Shown here one piece after another: positions 53,460-60,554 of a stretch of DNA of 64,000 nucleotides (within the stretch, counting starts at the first letter, position 1; every line of letters begins with the position of its first letter). The notes beneath the pieces were generated by a model. That model had not been told where the DNA came from. It saw only the letters and a program-made list of their open reading frames with translations, and did not search any database. Made by a program: the position numbers and the translations under genes. This stretch comes from Pelagicoccus mobilis (GTDB lineage: Bacteria > Verrucomicrobiota > Verrucomicrobiia > Opitutales > Opitutaceae), in assembly GCF_016595505.1 (NCBI RefSeq), contig NZ_JAENIL010000016.1:62001-126000 (forward strand), written 5' to 3'.

Positions 53460-53995
53460 ACCACTAACGGCATCGCAATGCCAAAAACAGCGAACACCAA
53501 GCTCACCAAGAACGCGTAAAAGCTCAGGCGAATCCACCGAAACTTAGGCCTGAGCACGTCGTTGCTCAAGTGGTAGATGTCCGATACCATCAGCTCCGTA
53601 ATGGTATTTCGGCTCTCCAAGGCGGAGCTCATCATCTCCTTGTAGCTTTCCTCATCGTACTTCCAGATCCCGGAGAAGTGCAGCAAGTTCGCCTTCCCCT
53701 CCCGATCTTCCTGATAGCGCTTCGGCATCAGGCTCACGATCGCAAACACGATGCTCAGGCTTGCCGCGAATATGAAGAGCAAGATCCCCAAGCGTATATC
53801 CGGCTTGTCGTATCCAGAAAGTGAGAGCGGGATCAGAAAGGCGTTGATAGTGATAATCACCTGCGCCCGCCGATCCGCGAGGGAGATGTACTGGACATGC
53901 TTGGACTGGGCGCTGCTGAGAACCGAGCCGCGTAAAAGCGCTGGCCAGTTCTTCGCCTCCGCAGTTTTTTCTCCAGGAAGAGTCTGCAAACTCAT
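53456..53995 (-). CDS. PycTM-like membrane protein (DUF5706, Pycsar effector-like)
   Basis: 179 residues. HVQYISLADRRAQVIITINA leads into the first transmembrane helix; a second (ILLFIFAASLSIVFAIVSLM) follows at about 71-90. Then come LLHFSGIWKYDEESYKEMM and SDIYHLSNDVLRPKFRWIRL before a C-terminal hydrophobic pair. This arrangement matches the PycTM family, whose members in Pycsar systems open or damage the membrane upon binding cyclic pyrimidine nucleotides. No cyclase gene is next to it. It is the last gene of the pantothenate operon, three bases after panD. The family call is by pattern recognition. Confidence 0.72.
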   Translation of the reverse strand: MSLQTLPGEKTAEAKNWPALLRGSVLSSAQSKHVQYISLADRRAQVIITINAFLIPLSLSGYDKPDIRLGILLFIFAASLSIVFAIVSLMPKRYQEDREGKANLLHFSGIWKYDEESYKEMMSSALESRNTITELMVSDIYHLSNDVLRPKFRWIRLSFYAFLVSLVFAVFGIAMPLVV

Positions 53996-53998
53996 CGC

Positions 53999-54370
53999 TT
54001 ACGGACGGCGAACCGGAGGCTCGTTAAGGTGCTTGATCGAGTTATCCTCGTTCACCATGACAAGCTTCGGCTTGAAGGAATCGATATCCTTGTCGTCCAC
54101 ATCCTGGAAGCTGGCAATGATCACTTTGTCTCCACGATGAACCAGTCGAGCGGCCGCACCGTTGAGGCAGATTTCTCCAGGCTTACCCCAAATAACATAA
54201 GTCGTGAGGCGATTGCCGTTGTCGATGTCGTAGACGTCCACCACCTCGAATTCGACAAGGTCAGCTGCCCTGCATAGTTCAGGGTCGATGCTAATCGAGC
54301 CCTCGTAATTTAGGTCCGCATCCGTAACTGTCGCACGGTGGATCTTGGATTTAAGCATGTGTCGCTTCAT
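53999..54370 (-). CDS. panD: Aspartate 1-decarboxylase
   Basis: 123 residues. The proenzyme self-cleavage site G24-S25 is present in NYEGSIS; Ser25 becomes the pyruvoyl group. K9 and H11 (LKSKIHRATVT), Y58-like TYVIWG and NGAAARLVHRGD match the active-site and core motifs. It makes beta-alanine for pantothenate synthesis. Between coaX (14-base gap) and the PycTM-like gene. Confidence 0.96.
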   Translation of the reverse strand: MKRHMLKSKIHRATVTDADLNYEGSISIDPELCRAADLVEFEVVDVYDIDNGNRLTTYVIWGKPGEICLNGAAARLVHRGDKVIIASFQDVDDKDIDSFKPKLVMVNEDNSIKHLNEPPVRRP

Positions 54371-54384
54371 AACAAAATTCTTTC

Positions 54385-55179
54385 CTAGGCTTCGTTAGCC
54401 GTCGTTTCTTCAACAGGATTCCAGTCAAGCACCGCGTTCACCCCACGCAGCACGAGGTCAGGCACAATCTCATCAAACAAGCCTGCATCTTTGTACAATT
54501 GCGAAAAGCCGCCGGTCGCGATCACTCGAGTCGGCTCATCGCCAAAGGCTTCTTCCCTGATACGGTCCACCAAGTTGCGGATCATCCCAAGGTACCCGAA
54601 ATACAATCCACTCTGGATCGCCTCCGTCGTCGAACGCCCCAGAGCGCGCTTGGGAGCATTGATCTCCACAAATGGTAGCTTCGCAGTTTTCGACCCCAGA
54701 GCTCCCATCGCTAGGCCTAGTCCAGCACAGATAGAACCTCCCAAGTATTCGCGTTTGGCAGTCACCGCATCCAAAGTGATCGCTGTTCCAAAGTCGACAA
54801 CCACGACGTTGCACTCTGGATACATCTCCGTCACGGAGATCGCATTCGCGATTCTATCCGCTCCCACCTCCAGCGGGTTACGGGTCTTGATCTTCAAGCG
54901 CGTCTTAACGCCCGCTTCTAGAAAGAGGGGCTCCAGCTCGAAATAGATACGGCACGCATTGCGAATCGAATACACCTCGTCCGGCACAACACAGCTGATC
55001 CCGATTCGCTCGACGCGGTCCGGATCCACTCCATGTTCACGTAAAACAGACACCAGAAAGAGGCCTAACTCGTCACGGGAGGAGCGGGAGCTTTCCTTGC
55101 GAAACTGTGTCACCAGCCGGTCACCTTCATAGACGGCCCCGTGCATTTGGGAATTTCCTACATCTATACAGAGATTCAT
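54385..55179 (-). CDS. coaX: Type III pantothenate kinase
   Basis: 264 residues. CIDVGNSQMHGAVYE is the N-terminal phosphate-binding motif (usually DxGNT), NPLEVGADRIANA the central motif, VVVDFGTAITLDAV the second nucleotide-binding strand, and ATGGFSQL the third. It phosphorylates pantothenate, the first step to CoA. The DVGNSQ variant keeps the key Asp and Asn. Five bases from panC; same operon. Confidence 0.94.
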   Translation of the reverse strand: MNLCIDVGNSQMHGAVYEGDRLVTQFRKESSRSSRDELGLFLVSVLREHGVDPDRVERIGISCVVPDEVYSIRNACRIYFELEPLFLEAGVKTRLKIKTRNPLEVGADRIANAISVTEMYPECNVVVVDFGTAITLDAVTAKREYLGGSICAGLGLAMGALGSKTAKLPFVEINAPKRALGRSTTEAIQSGLYFGYLGMIRNLVDRIREEAFGDEPTRVIATGGFSQLYKDAGLFDEIVPDLVLRGVNAVLDWNPVEETTANEA

Positions 55180-55184
55180 ATCAA

Positions 55185-55949
55185 CTAACTCCGCTCTACG
55201 TTATCGATCAGACGTACGCCCTCGAGCACGACTGCCCCAAGACGGCGATCCCCACGATCAGCCACATACTCCGCTTCGAAACCTTCCGAATTCAACGCAG
55301 CTACAGCCGATTCTTCACTCTCCGCCGTATTCAATATCTGGTTAAACCTTGCAGCCTTCTCTAAACCTTCAGTCGACAAACGTCGATTTCGGGAACTCAT
55401 GGCCAATCCGCTCTCCTCGCGAATCGTCGGACACGGAACTATCTCCACCGGGAGAAAGAACGCATCGACCATTCCCTTAACCAGTGCTAGCTGTTGCCAG
55501 TCCTTTTCGCCGAAATAAGCCCGCGTCGCGTTTGCAGCCATCAGCAGCTTCAAAACAACAGTGAGAACACCATCAAAGTGGCCCGGACGATGTTCCCCTT
55601 CCAGTTCCGTTGAAAGTTCTGACTCGCTGACCTTATAGCGATAGTCATCCGGATACATCTCTTCGTAACTAGGAGCGAAAACAGCGTCTACGCCCAGCTC
55701 ATCGAGCATTCGTAGGTCCTCTTCAAATACGGCCGGGTACTTCTCGAAGTCCTCAAGCTTGTTGAACTGAGTGCGATTCAGGTAAACGCTGACCGCCACC
55801 TTGTCATTCTCTTCCAAAGCGCGACGCACGAGAGCGAGATGCCCTTCGTGCAATCCACCCATGGTCGGAACGAAGCCGAGTGTCACCGTGCCCACATTTT
55901 CCTTACGCCACGCCTGAAACGACGCCACGCTCTGCAATACCTGTGTCAT
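55185..55949 (-). CDS. panC: Pantoate-beta-alanine ligase
   Basis: 254 residues from the ATG at 55949; the longer frame to 56105 would overlap panB. FVPTMGGLHEGHLALV carries the HIGH-type adenylate motif, AYFGEKDWQQLALV the central active-site motif and LAMSSRNRRLS the KMSKS-like motif. The usual NPTQF strand reads NRTQF, a Pro-to-Arg change at a normally conserved spot. It joins pantoate and beta-alanine. Four bases after panB. Confidence 0.95.
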   Translation of the reverse strand: MTQVLQSVASFQAWRKENVGTVTLGFVPTMGGLHEGHLALVRRALEENDKVAVSVYLNRTQFNKLEDFEKYPAVFEEDLRMLDELGVDAVFAPSYEEMYPDDYRYKVSESELSTELEGEHRPGHFDGVLTVVLKLLMAANATRAYFGEKDWQQLALVKGMVDAFFLPVEIVPCPTIREESGLAMSSRNRRLSTEGLEKAARFNQILNTAESEESAVAALNSEGFEAEYVADRGDRRLGAVVLEGVRLIDNVERS

Positions 55950-55953
55950 CCGG

Positions 55954-56766
55954 CTAGCGGCTAAGCTTAGCCAAGCGCGATGTGTATTCGCCTTCCGCCG
56001 GGAAAGCGACGGACTCAACATCCGCGCAGTAGCGATCGACCGCCGAAGCAATGCGTTCACTAAGATTCTCGTACTTACGGGCAAATCGCGGTTGGAAAGT
56101 CGCATCCATGCCCAACAGATCGTTGATCACAAGCACCTGCCCTGAAACATCCGGACCACAGCCAATCCCGATCGTTGGGATGTTGATCGACTCGGTCACC
56201 TGCGCCGCAACATCGCCAGGGATACATTCAAGCACGACCGAGAAGCAGCCCGCTTGCTCCAGCATCTGAGCATCTTCAATCAGAGCTCGAGCCGCCGCAG
56301 AACTTTTACCCTGCATCTTGAAACCGCCAAATTCATTAACCGACTGAGGCGTCAACCCAAGGTGCCCCATCACCGGTACACCGCTATCGACGATGTGCTC
56401 GATAAGCTGGATGTTCCCTTTGCGACGCTCGAGTTTGACCGCATTCGCCCCCGCCTTCATCAGCACGTCAACCGACTCGATCGCATGATCGATGCCTTTT
56501 CGATTCGAAAGGAAGGGAAGGTCGGCCACGATCACCTTGTCCGGCGCGCCACGACGCACAGCGGCCGTGTGAGCGGCAATCATTTCCACAGTCGCGTGAA
56601 CCGTGCTATCGAATCCGTGCACAACCATCGCGCAGGAATCGCCAATCAGTATCGAGTCAACGCTGGTCGCGTTGACGATTTTTGCGGTCGCAGCATCATA
56701 GCAGGTCACCATGGTGATCGGCTTGCCGTCCGCCTTCCACTTCTGGAAGTCAGGTATTGTTTTCAT
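55954..56766 (-). CDS. panB: 3-methyl-2-oxobutanoate hydroxymethyltransferase
   Basis: 270 residues. MVTCYDAATAKI, DSILIGDSCAMVVHGFDSTV, VADLPFLS, AVKLERR, VPVMGHLGLTPQS and the catalytic Glu region LECIPGD are all present and in family order; the TIGIGCGPDVSGQVLV segment closes the TIM barrel. It makes ketopantoate, the first dedicated step of pantothenate synthesis. First gene of the panB-panC-coaX-panD-pycTM operon. Confidence 0.96.
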   Translation of the reverse strand: MKTIPDFQKWKADGKPITMVTCYDAATAKIVNATSVDSILIGDSCAMVVHGFDSTVHATVEMIAAHTAAVRRGAPDKVIVADLPFLSNRKGIDHAIESVDVLMKAGANAVKLERRKGNIQLIEHIVDSGVPVMGHLGLTPQSVNEFGGFKMQGKSSAAARALIEDAQMLEQAGCFSVVLECIPGDVAAQVTESINIPTIGIGCGPDVSGQVLVINDLLGMDATFQPRFARKYENLSERIASAVDRYCADVESVAFPAEGEYTSRLAKLSR

Positions 56767-57009
56767 GTGTCGGGTGCCTGTCGCTGAGGATCAGGATCCT
56801 ATGTTGAATGTTTGTACTGATTTCTTGGTGCCTCCGGTCGCTGGAGCATCGCTCTCATCGCTAGAGGCCACTGTTACAAAAGAATCGAAGCGGATTTTTC
56901 AATGCAAAAGCAGCTCCTCATCCCCGAGTTGACAGAGATTAACGCTTCTCTCGGGTTTCCGATTGAAATGCGTCAAAGCCCCGTTGAAGCTCCACCGCAT
57001 CGATCCCAA

Positions 57010-58302
57010 ATGGCTAATCTAATCGTACACGGCGGCAAACCTCTCTCCGGAACTATCACCCCATCGGGCAATAAAAACGCGGTCCTGCCGATCTTGTGCG
57101 CGACGCTTTTGACAGACGAACCCGTCTCGCTGAGCAACGTCCCAGCCATCACCGATATCGAGAAACTGGTCACCTTCTTCCGCGAGCTCGGCTCCCGCAT
57201 CGACTGGGATCGCGAAGCCAAGACCATGCGTCTCGACCATTCCGACCTCGGCTCCGACTTCGATCCGCAAACCCTGCCACAAGGAATGCGATCGGCCGTG
57301 CTGCTTTTCGCCCCGCTGCTCCAACGCTTCAAGGAAGTCCACCTCGACTCCAACCCCAAGGGTTGCGCCTTGGGAATCCGCGAACTTGATCCACATCTCG
57401 AGATCCTCTCCCACCTCGGGACCAAAGTCGCCCACAACGGAGAGTTGAAACTCAAAATCGAGGAAAAATTCCAAGGAGCCTCCCACTGGGCTGACTACAT
57501 GTCAGTCACCACCACCGAAACCTTCCTCATGGCGGCCGCTACCGCAGACGGAGTTTCCACCCTGACCAACGCGGCCAGCGAACCTCACGTGCAAGATCTT
57601 TGCCGCTTCCTGCAAAGCATGGGAGCAAAAATCGAAGGCGTCGGAACCAGCGTTTTAACCGTCACCGGAGTCGATTCCCTCGCCGGAGCAGAAGCGACCA
57701 TTTCCTCCGACCACCACGAAGTGGCCACCTTTCTGGCCCTCGGAGCGATCACCGGCGGCGACGTGTGGATAACCGATTCCGGTCCCGAGCACTTCGCCCT
57801 CATCAACCGCAGTTTCGCAAAGCTCGGCGTCGAGATCAGCTACGACGGGGAAACCGCCATTTGCGGCCCGAAGCAAAGCCTCAAGATCCAGCAACCGTTC
57901 ACTTCCAATCTACTGCCCAAAATCGAGGCCGCCCCCTGGCCATACTTCCCCGTTGACCTGCTTCCGCCAATGGTCGCCCTCGCAACCCAAGCCGAGGGCG
58001 TCATGCACTTCTGGAACAAGGTCTACGAAGGCGGTTTCGCTTGGCTGCCAGAGCTGGTGAAATTCGGCGCTCACGCCGTCGTAAGCGACCCCCACCGCAT
58101 CGTCGTTTTCGGGCAGCGCCCCATGCGCCCTGCCGTGGTCGAGGCTCCCTACATCATCCGCGCCGCCGTCGCTCTCTACATGACCGCAGCCAGCATCGAG
58201 GGACGCAGTATCGTCAAGAACGCCGACCCGATTCGCCGCGCCCATCCGCATTTCGCCGAAAACCTCCGCAAGCTCGGCGCGGAGATCGAATGGGACGAGT
58301 AA
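57010..58302 (+). CDS. murA: UDP-N-acetylglucosamine 1-carboxyvinyltransferase, divergent
   Basis: 430 residues from the ATG at 57010, which matches the family's usual start (MANLIVHGGKPLSG); in-frame ATGs at 56902 and 56968 would add up to 36 residues. GNKNAVLPIL holds the catalytic Lys/Asn pair, NPKGCALGIRELDPHLEIL the Cys corresponding to Cys115 of the enzyme (site of fosfomycin attack), and WPYFPVDLLPPM the Asp equivalent to D305. It starts peptidoglycan synthesis. The sequence is rather divergent from typical MurA, for example at the C-terminus, where the RGYER-like motif is DPIRRAHP. This could be a specialised MurA paralogue. Confidence 0.85.
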   Translation: MANLIVHGGKPLSGTITPSGNKNAVLPILCATLLTDEPVSLSNVPAITDIEKLVTFFRELGSRIDWDREAKTMRLDHSDLGSDFDPQTLPQGMRSAVLLFAPLLQRFKEVHLDSNPKGCALGIRELDPHLEILSHLGTKVAHNGELKLKIEEKFQGASHWADYMSVTTTETFLMAAATADGVSTLTNAASEPHVQDLCRFLQSMGAKIEGVGTSVLTVTGVDSLAGAEATISSDHHEVATFLALGAITGGDVWITDSGPEHFALINRSFAKLGVEISYDGETAICGPKQSLKIQQPFTSNLLPKIEAAPWPYFPVDLLPPMVALATQAEGVMHFWNKVYEGGFAWLPELVKFGAHAVVSDPHRIVVFGQRPMRPAVVEAPYIIRAAVALYMTAASIEGRSIVKNADPIRRAHPHFAENLRKLGAEIEWDE

Positions 58303-58315
58303 ACCAACCCCGTAG

Positions 58316-58383
58316 CGCGGAGCTTTAGCCCGCGTCAAAAACCGAACAAACTCCCCCCCATTTCCGCGGGTTAAAGCACCGCG
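58316..58383. repeat. 19-base-arm inverted repeat
   Basis: CGCGGAGCTTTAGCCCGCG at 58316-58334 pairs with 58365-58383 with two mismatches. The second arm reaches into the last codons and stop of the amidotransferase gene (58371). Confidence 0.65.
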
Positions 58384-59126
58384 TTTCGTGGGCTAGGGCT
58401 AGCCAACGCCATCTCCGCGAAATTCCGCAAGATCGGCAAAATCCGGTCGCACTCGCAGGCATCTATTTTCCGCCGATACTCCTCGGGAACCGAATCGACA
58501 AAGCCCTTTCGCTCGAAGGCCTCCCACAAAAAACGCAAGTCGTCGCCATTCATCTCCGGGTGGAACTGAACTCCGGTCAGCAAGCCGCCATAGGAGAACG
58601 CCTGAACAGGCGTATGGTCCGTCGATGCCAACAAATCGCAACCCGGAGGCAAAGTCATCACCGCATCGTTGTGCGTTTCCACCGACCAAATACAGCCGCC
58701 TTGGATTCCTTTAAACAGCGGATGCCGCTTCCCTTTTTCCGTTATCCGAATCGCAGGAGCGCCAAGCTCGATACCGTCGGGATGCCGGGAAACATGCCCC
58801 CCAAGCGCCCGCCCCAGAAGCTGCGAACCATAGCATATCGCCAACAAGGGGATCCGACCATTTTTGCAAATGGCGATCAGATCCAGAAGATGGTCATTGA
58901 ATACCGTGTCTTGCCAGGCCGACTCCTCGGAGCCTCCCAAAATCACCGCGTCCGCGCCCAAGGCGATGCGACAGAGCTCCGGATCCTTCGCCGTCGTGTA
59001 GTGACAAACGAGGCCCTCCATTTCGCCAAGGCTCGCCTCAAAGCAGGAACGGGATGACCAAACAGGCGCCCCGCCTTCGGATTCGAGGGCGAGATCAAGT
59101 GGATCTACGATAAGAAGCTTAGCCAT
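58371..59126 (-). CDS. Class I glutamine amidotransferase
   Basis: 251 residues. The nucleophile is in LLAICYGSQLLGRALGG (Cys near residue 97) and the His-Glu pair in GVQFHPEMNG (near 188-190). ADAVILGGSEESAWQD gives the oxyanion strand. It is a stand-alone GATase domain of the kind annotated as GMP-synthase-like, without a fused synthase. The acceptor is not known. Its last six codons overlap a hairpin repeat, so the natural C-terminus may have been changed by repeat insertion. Confidence 0.88.
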   Translation of the reverse strand: MAKLLIVDPLDLALESEGGAPVWSSRSCFEASLGEMEGLVCHYTTAKDPELCRIALGADAVILGGSEESAWQDTVFNDHLLDLIAICKNGRIPLLAICYGSQLLGRALGGHVSRHPDGIELGAPAIRITEKGKRHPLFKGIQGGCIWSVETHNDAVMTLPPGCDLLASTDHTPVQAFSYGGLLTGVQFHPEMNGDDLRFLWEAFERKGFVDSVPEEYRRKIDACECDRILPILRNFAEMALASPSPRNAVL

Positions 59127-59195
59127 CTAAATTTGAGTTTATAGAGGTAACGAGGCGTCGACGCCTGTGGTTTCCCAGTACGCACAATATCAAGA

Positions 59196-59227
59196 AAAAG
59201 GCGACCTAGCCTAACACTAAGATCGCC
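59196..59227 (-). terminator. Terminator of the sigma/anti-sigma unit
   Basis: On the minus strand GGCGATC pairs with GGTCGCC (one G-T) across a ~14-base loop, followed by TTTTTC. It starts about 39 bases after the stop of the anti-sigma-like gene. Confidence 0.6.
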
Positions 59228-59265
59228 CTTTCACACTATTTTAAATTACCTAGGGAGCTTTGAGA

Positions 59266-59856
59266 CTATTCCACTAAGGCGAAGAGACGGTCGGAATCTT
59301 CCCACATTGTCACGTCGTTCGCAGCGAGATGTACCTCCCGATCCGACGCCTTCAGCTCCTTGAGCGGTCCATTCAGCGAGGCCACGTACAAAGTACAAAT
59401 CACGCCTGTGGCCCGGTTGCGAACGCGCATGTGAGCCCCTTGCTGCCCCTCGAGGAAACAGTACCGCGCACCGATCACTTCGTAGGCAGAAAGCAAGCCT
59501 TGCTTCACATTCGGAGTAACCGAAAAGCCAAGGTCCTTCAGGCCATTTTGAACGCCGTCAAAAGTGCTTGTCTCGACATCGAACGGACGAGCCCCGTTGT
59601 GCCGCATCACGATTTCACCCGCTACCTTCTGGGCAAATTGGGAAACGTCGTAGTTCTTCCCTAGCTGGAAAGAAATCAACATCACGAAAGCCGCCGCCGC
59701 CGCTACAGGCACCCATGGGCGCCACCACGCTCGGTCATGCACCTCTTTCGCTTTCTTACCCTTGGCGAGTATTGATTGGACTGCCTCGACTGAAAGGCTC
59801 TGCGACATAAAACAGTCGCGGATCTTCTGGTCCATTTGTTCGTCAGTTGTGCTCAT
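59266..59856 (-). CDS. Probable membrane anti-sigma factor
   Basis: 196 residues. An N-terminal cytosolic segment (1-48) precedes one transmembrane helix (WVPVAAAAAFVMLISFQLG, about 49-67) and a periplasmic domain (68-196) with a Cys pair (ARYCFLEG and GVICTLYV). Size, topology and position right after an ECF sigma gene suggest an anti-sigma factor. No ZAS zinc motif is visible. The periplasmic Cys pair may form a disulfide and sense redox or envelope state; that is inference. Confidence 0.72.
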   Translation of the reverse strand: MSTTDEQMDQKIRDCFMSQSLSVEAVQSILAKGKKAKEVHDRAWWRPWVPVAAAAAFVMLISFQLGKNYDVSQFAQKVAGEIVMRHNGARPFDVETSTFDGVQNGLKDLGFSVTPNVKQGLLSAYEVIGARYCFLEGQQGAHMRVRNRATGVICTLYVASLNGPLKELKASDREVHLAANDVTMWEDSDRLFALVE

Positions 59857-59876
59857 CGCAAAAAACTTAGAAGCCT

Positions 59877-60419
59877 CTACTTCTTTTTCTTGTCACGAAA
59901 CTCCCCGCCGAATGCCTTCGCCAGCTTCTGGCGAGCGCGGTGGATGTGACTGAGAATGGTGCCACGTGGGGCACCCGTCTGTTCTGATATTTCTGTCGCT
60001 GTGAAGCCTTCTACCACGTTGAGGTAGATAGCCTCCCTCTCTTCCGGTCGGAGCTTTTCCAAAACGATCTCCATATCCATGGAGACGCCGTTCGACTCGC
60101 CCTTACCGGGTTCCGGTGATTTTTCGAGGGGCTCAAACTGCACGATCTTGTCGCGGCGCTTGATGTCGTAGAAGAGGTTGCGGATCGTCCGGAAAAGAAC
60201 CGGAGTGCCCTCGACGCGACCATAGGCTCGCATCAGCTTGAGCCACGCCTGCTGCACCAAATCCTCCGCATCTTGATGATGGCGGGCAATTGAGAGCGCA
60301 TAACGATAGCCTGCCTGCACGAGCTCGGTCTCCGTGAGAGATTTGCGAGCGGTGTTGGAGTTACTCATCGTGTCATTAGCTAGATCGGAAATACTGACTG
60401 TTTGAGCGCCCATAATCAA
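59877..60419 (-). CDS. ECF-type RNA polymerase sigma factor
   Basis: 180 residues; a second ATG six bases further in is also possible. Region 2 is seen in ARHHQDAEDLVQQAWLKL and FRTIRNLFYDIKRR, and region 4 in LEKLRPEEREAIYLNVVEGF with the HTH TATEISEQTGAPRGTILSHI. It should direct RNA polymerase to an extracytoplasmic-stress regulon, controlled by the membrane protein encoded 20 bases downstream. Confidence 0.93.
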   Translation of the reverse strand: MIMGAQTVSISDLANDTMSNSNTARKSLTETELVQAGYRYALSIARHHQDAEDLVQQAWLKLMRAYGRVEGTPVLFRTIRNLFYDIKRRDKIVQFEPLEKSPEPGKGESNGVSMDMEIVLEKLRPEEREAIYLNVVEGFTATEISEQTGAPRGTILSHIHRARQKLAKAFGGEFRDKKKK

Positions 60420-60554
60420 TTAGGAAAGACTTGGTTGGTGGCGAGAAACATAGGAAGAAGAGCGAGGCGAACCGCCATCACTACTCAGGGAACGCCCCTA
60501 CTCTTCAGCTGATTGCCGAAATTTGCAGCTCTACCCAGAACCAGAACGGAAACC

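Noticed and set aside
55950-56105. N-terminal extension of PanC
   Set aside because: It overlaps the end of panB and lacks homology; the ATG at 55949 gives the normal family length.
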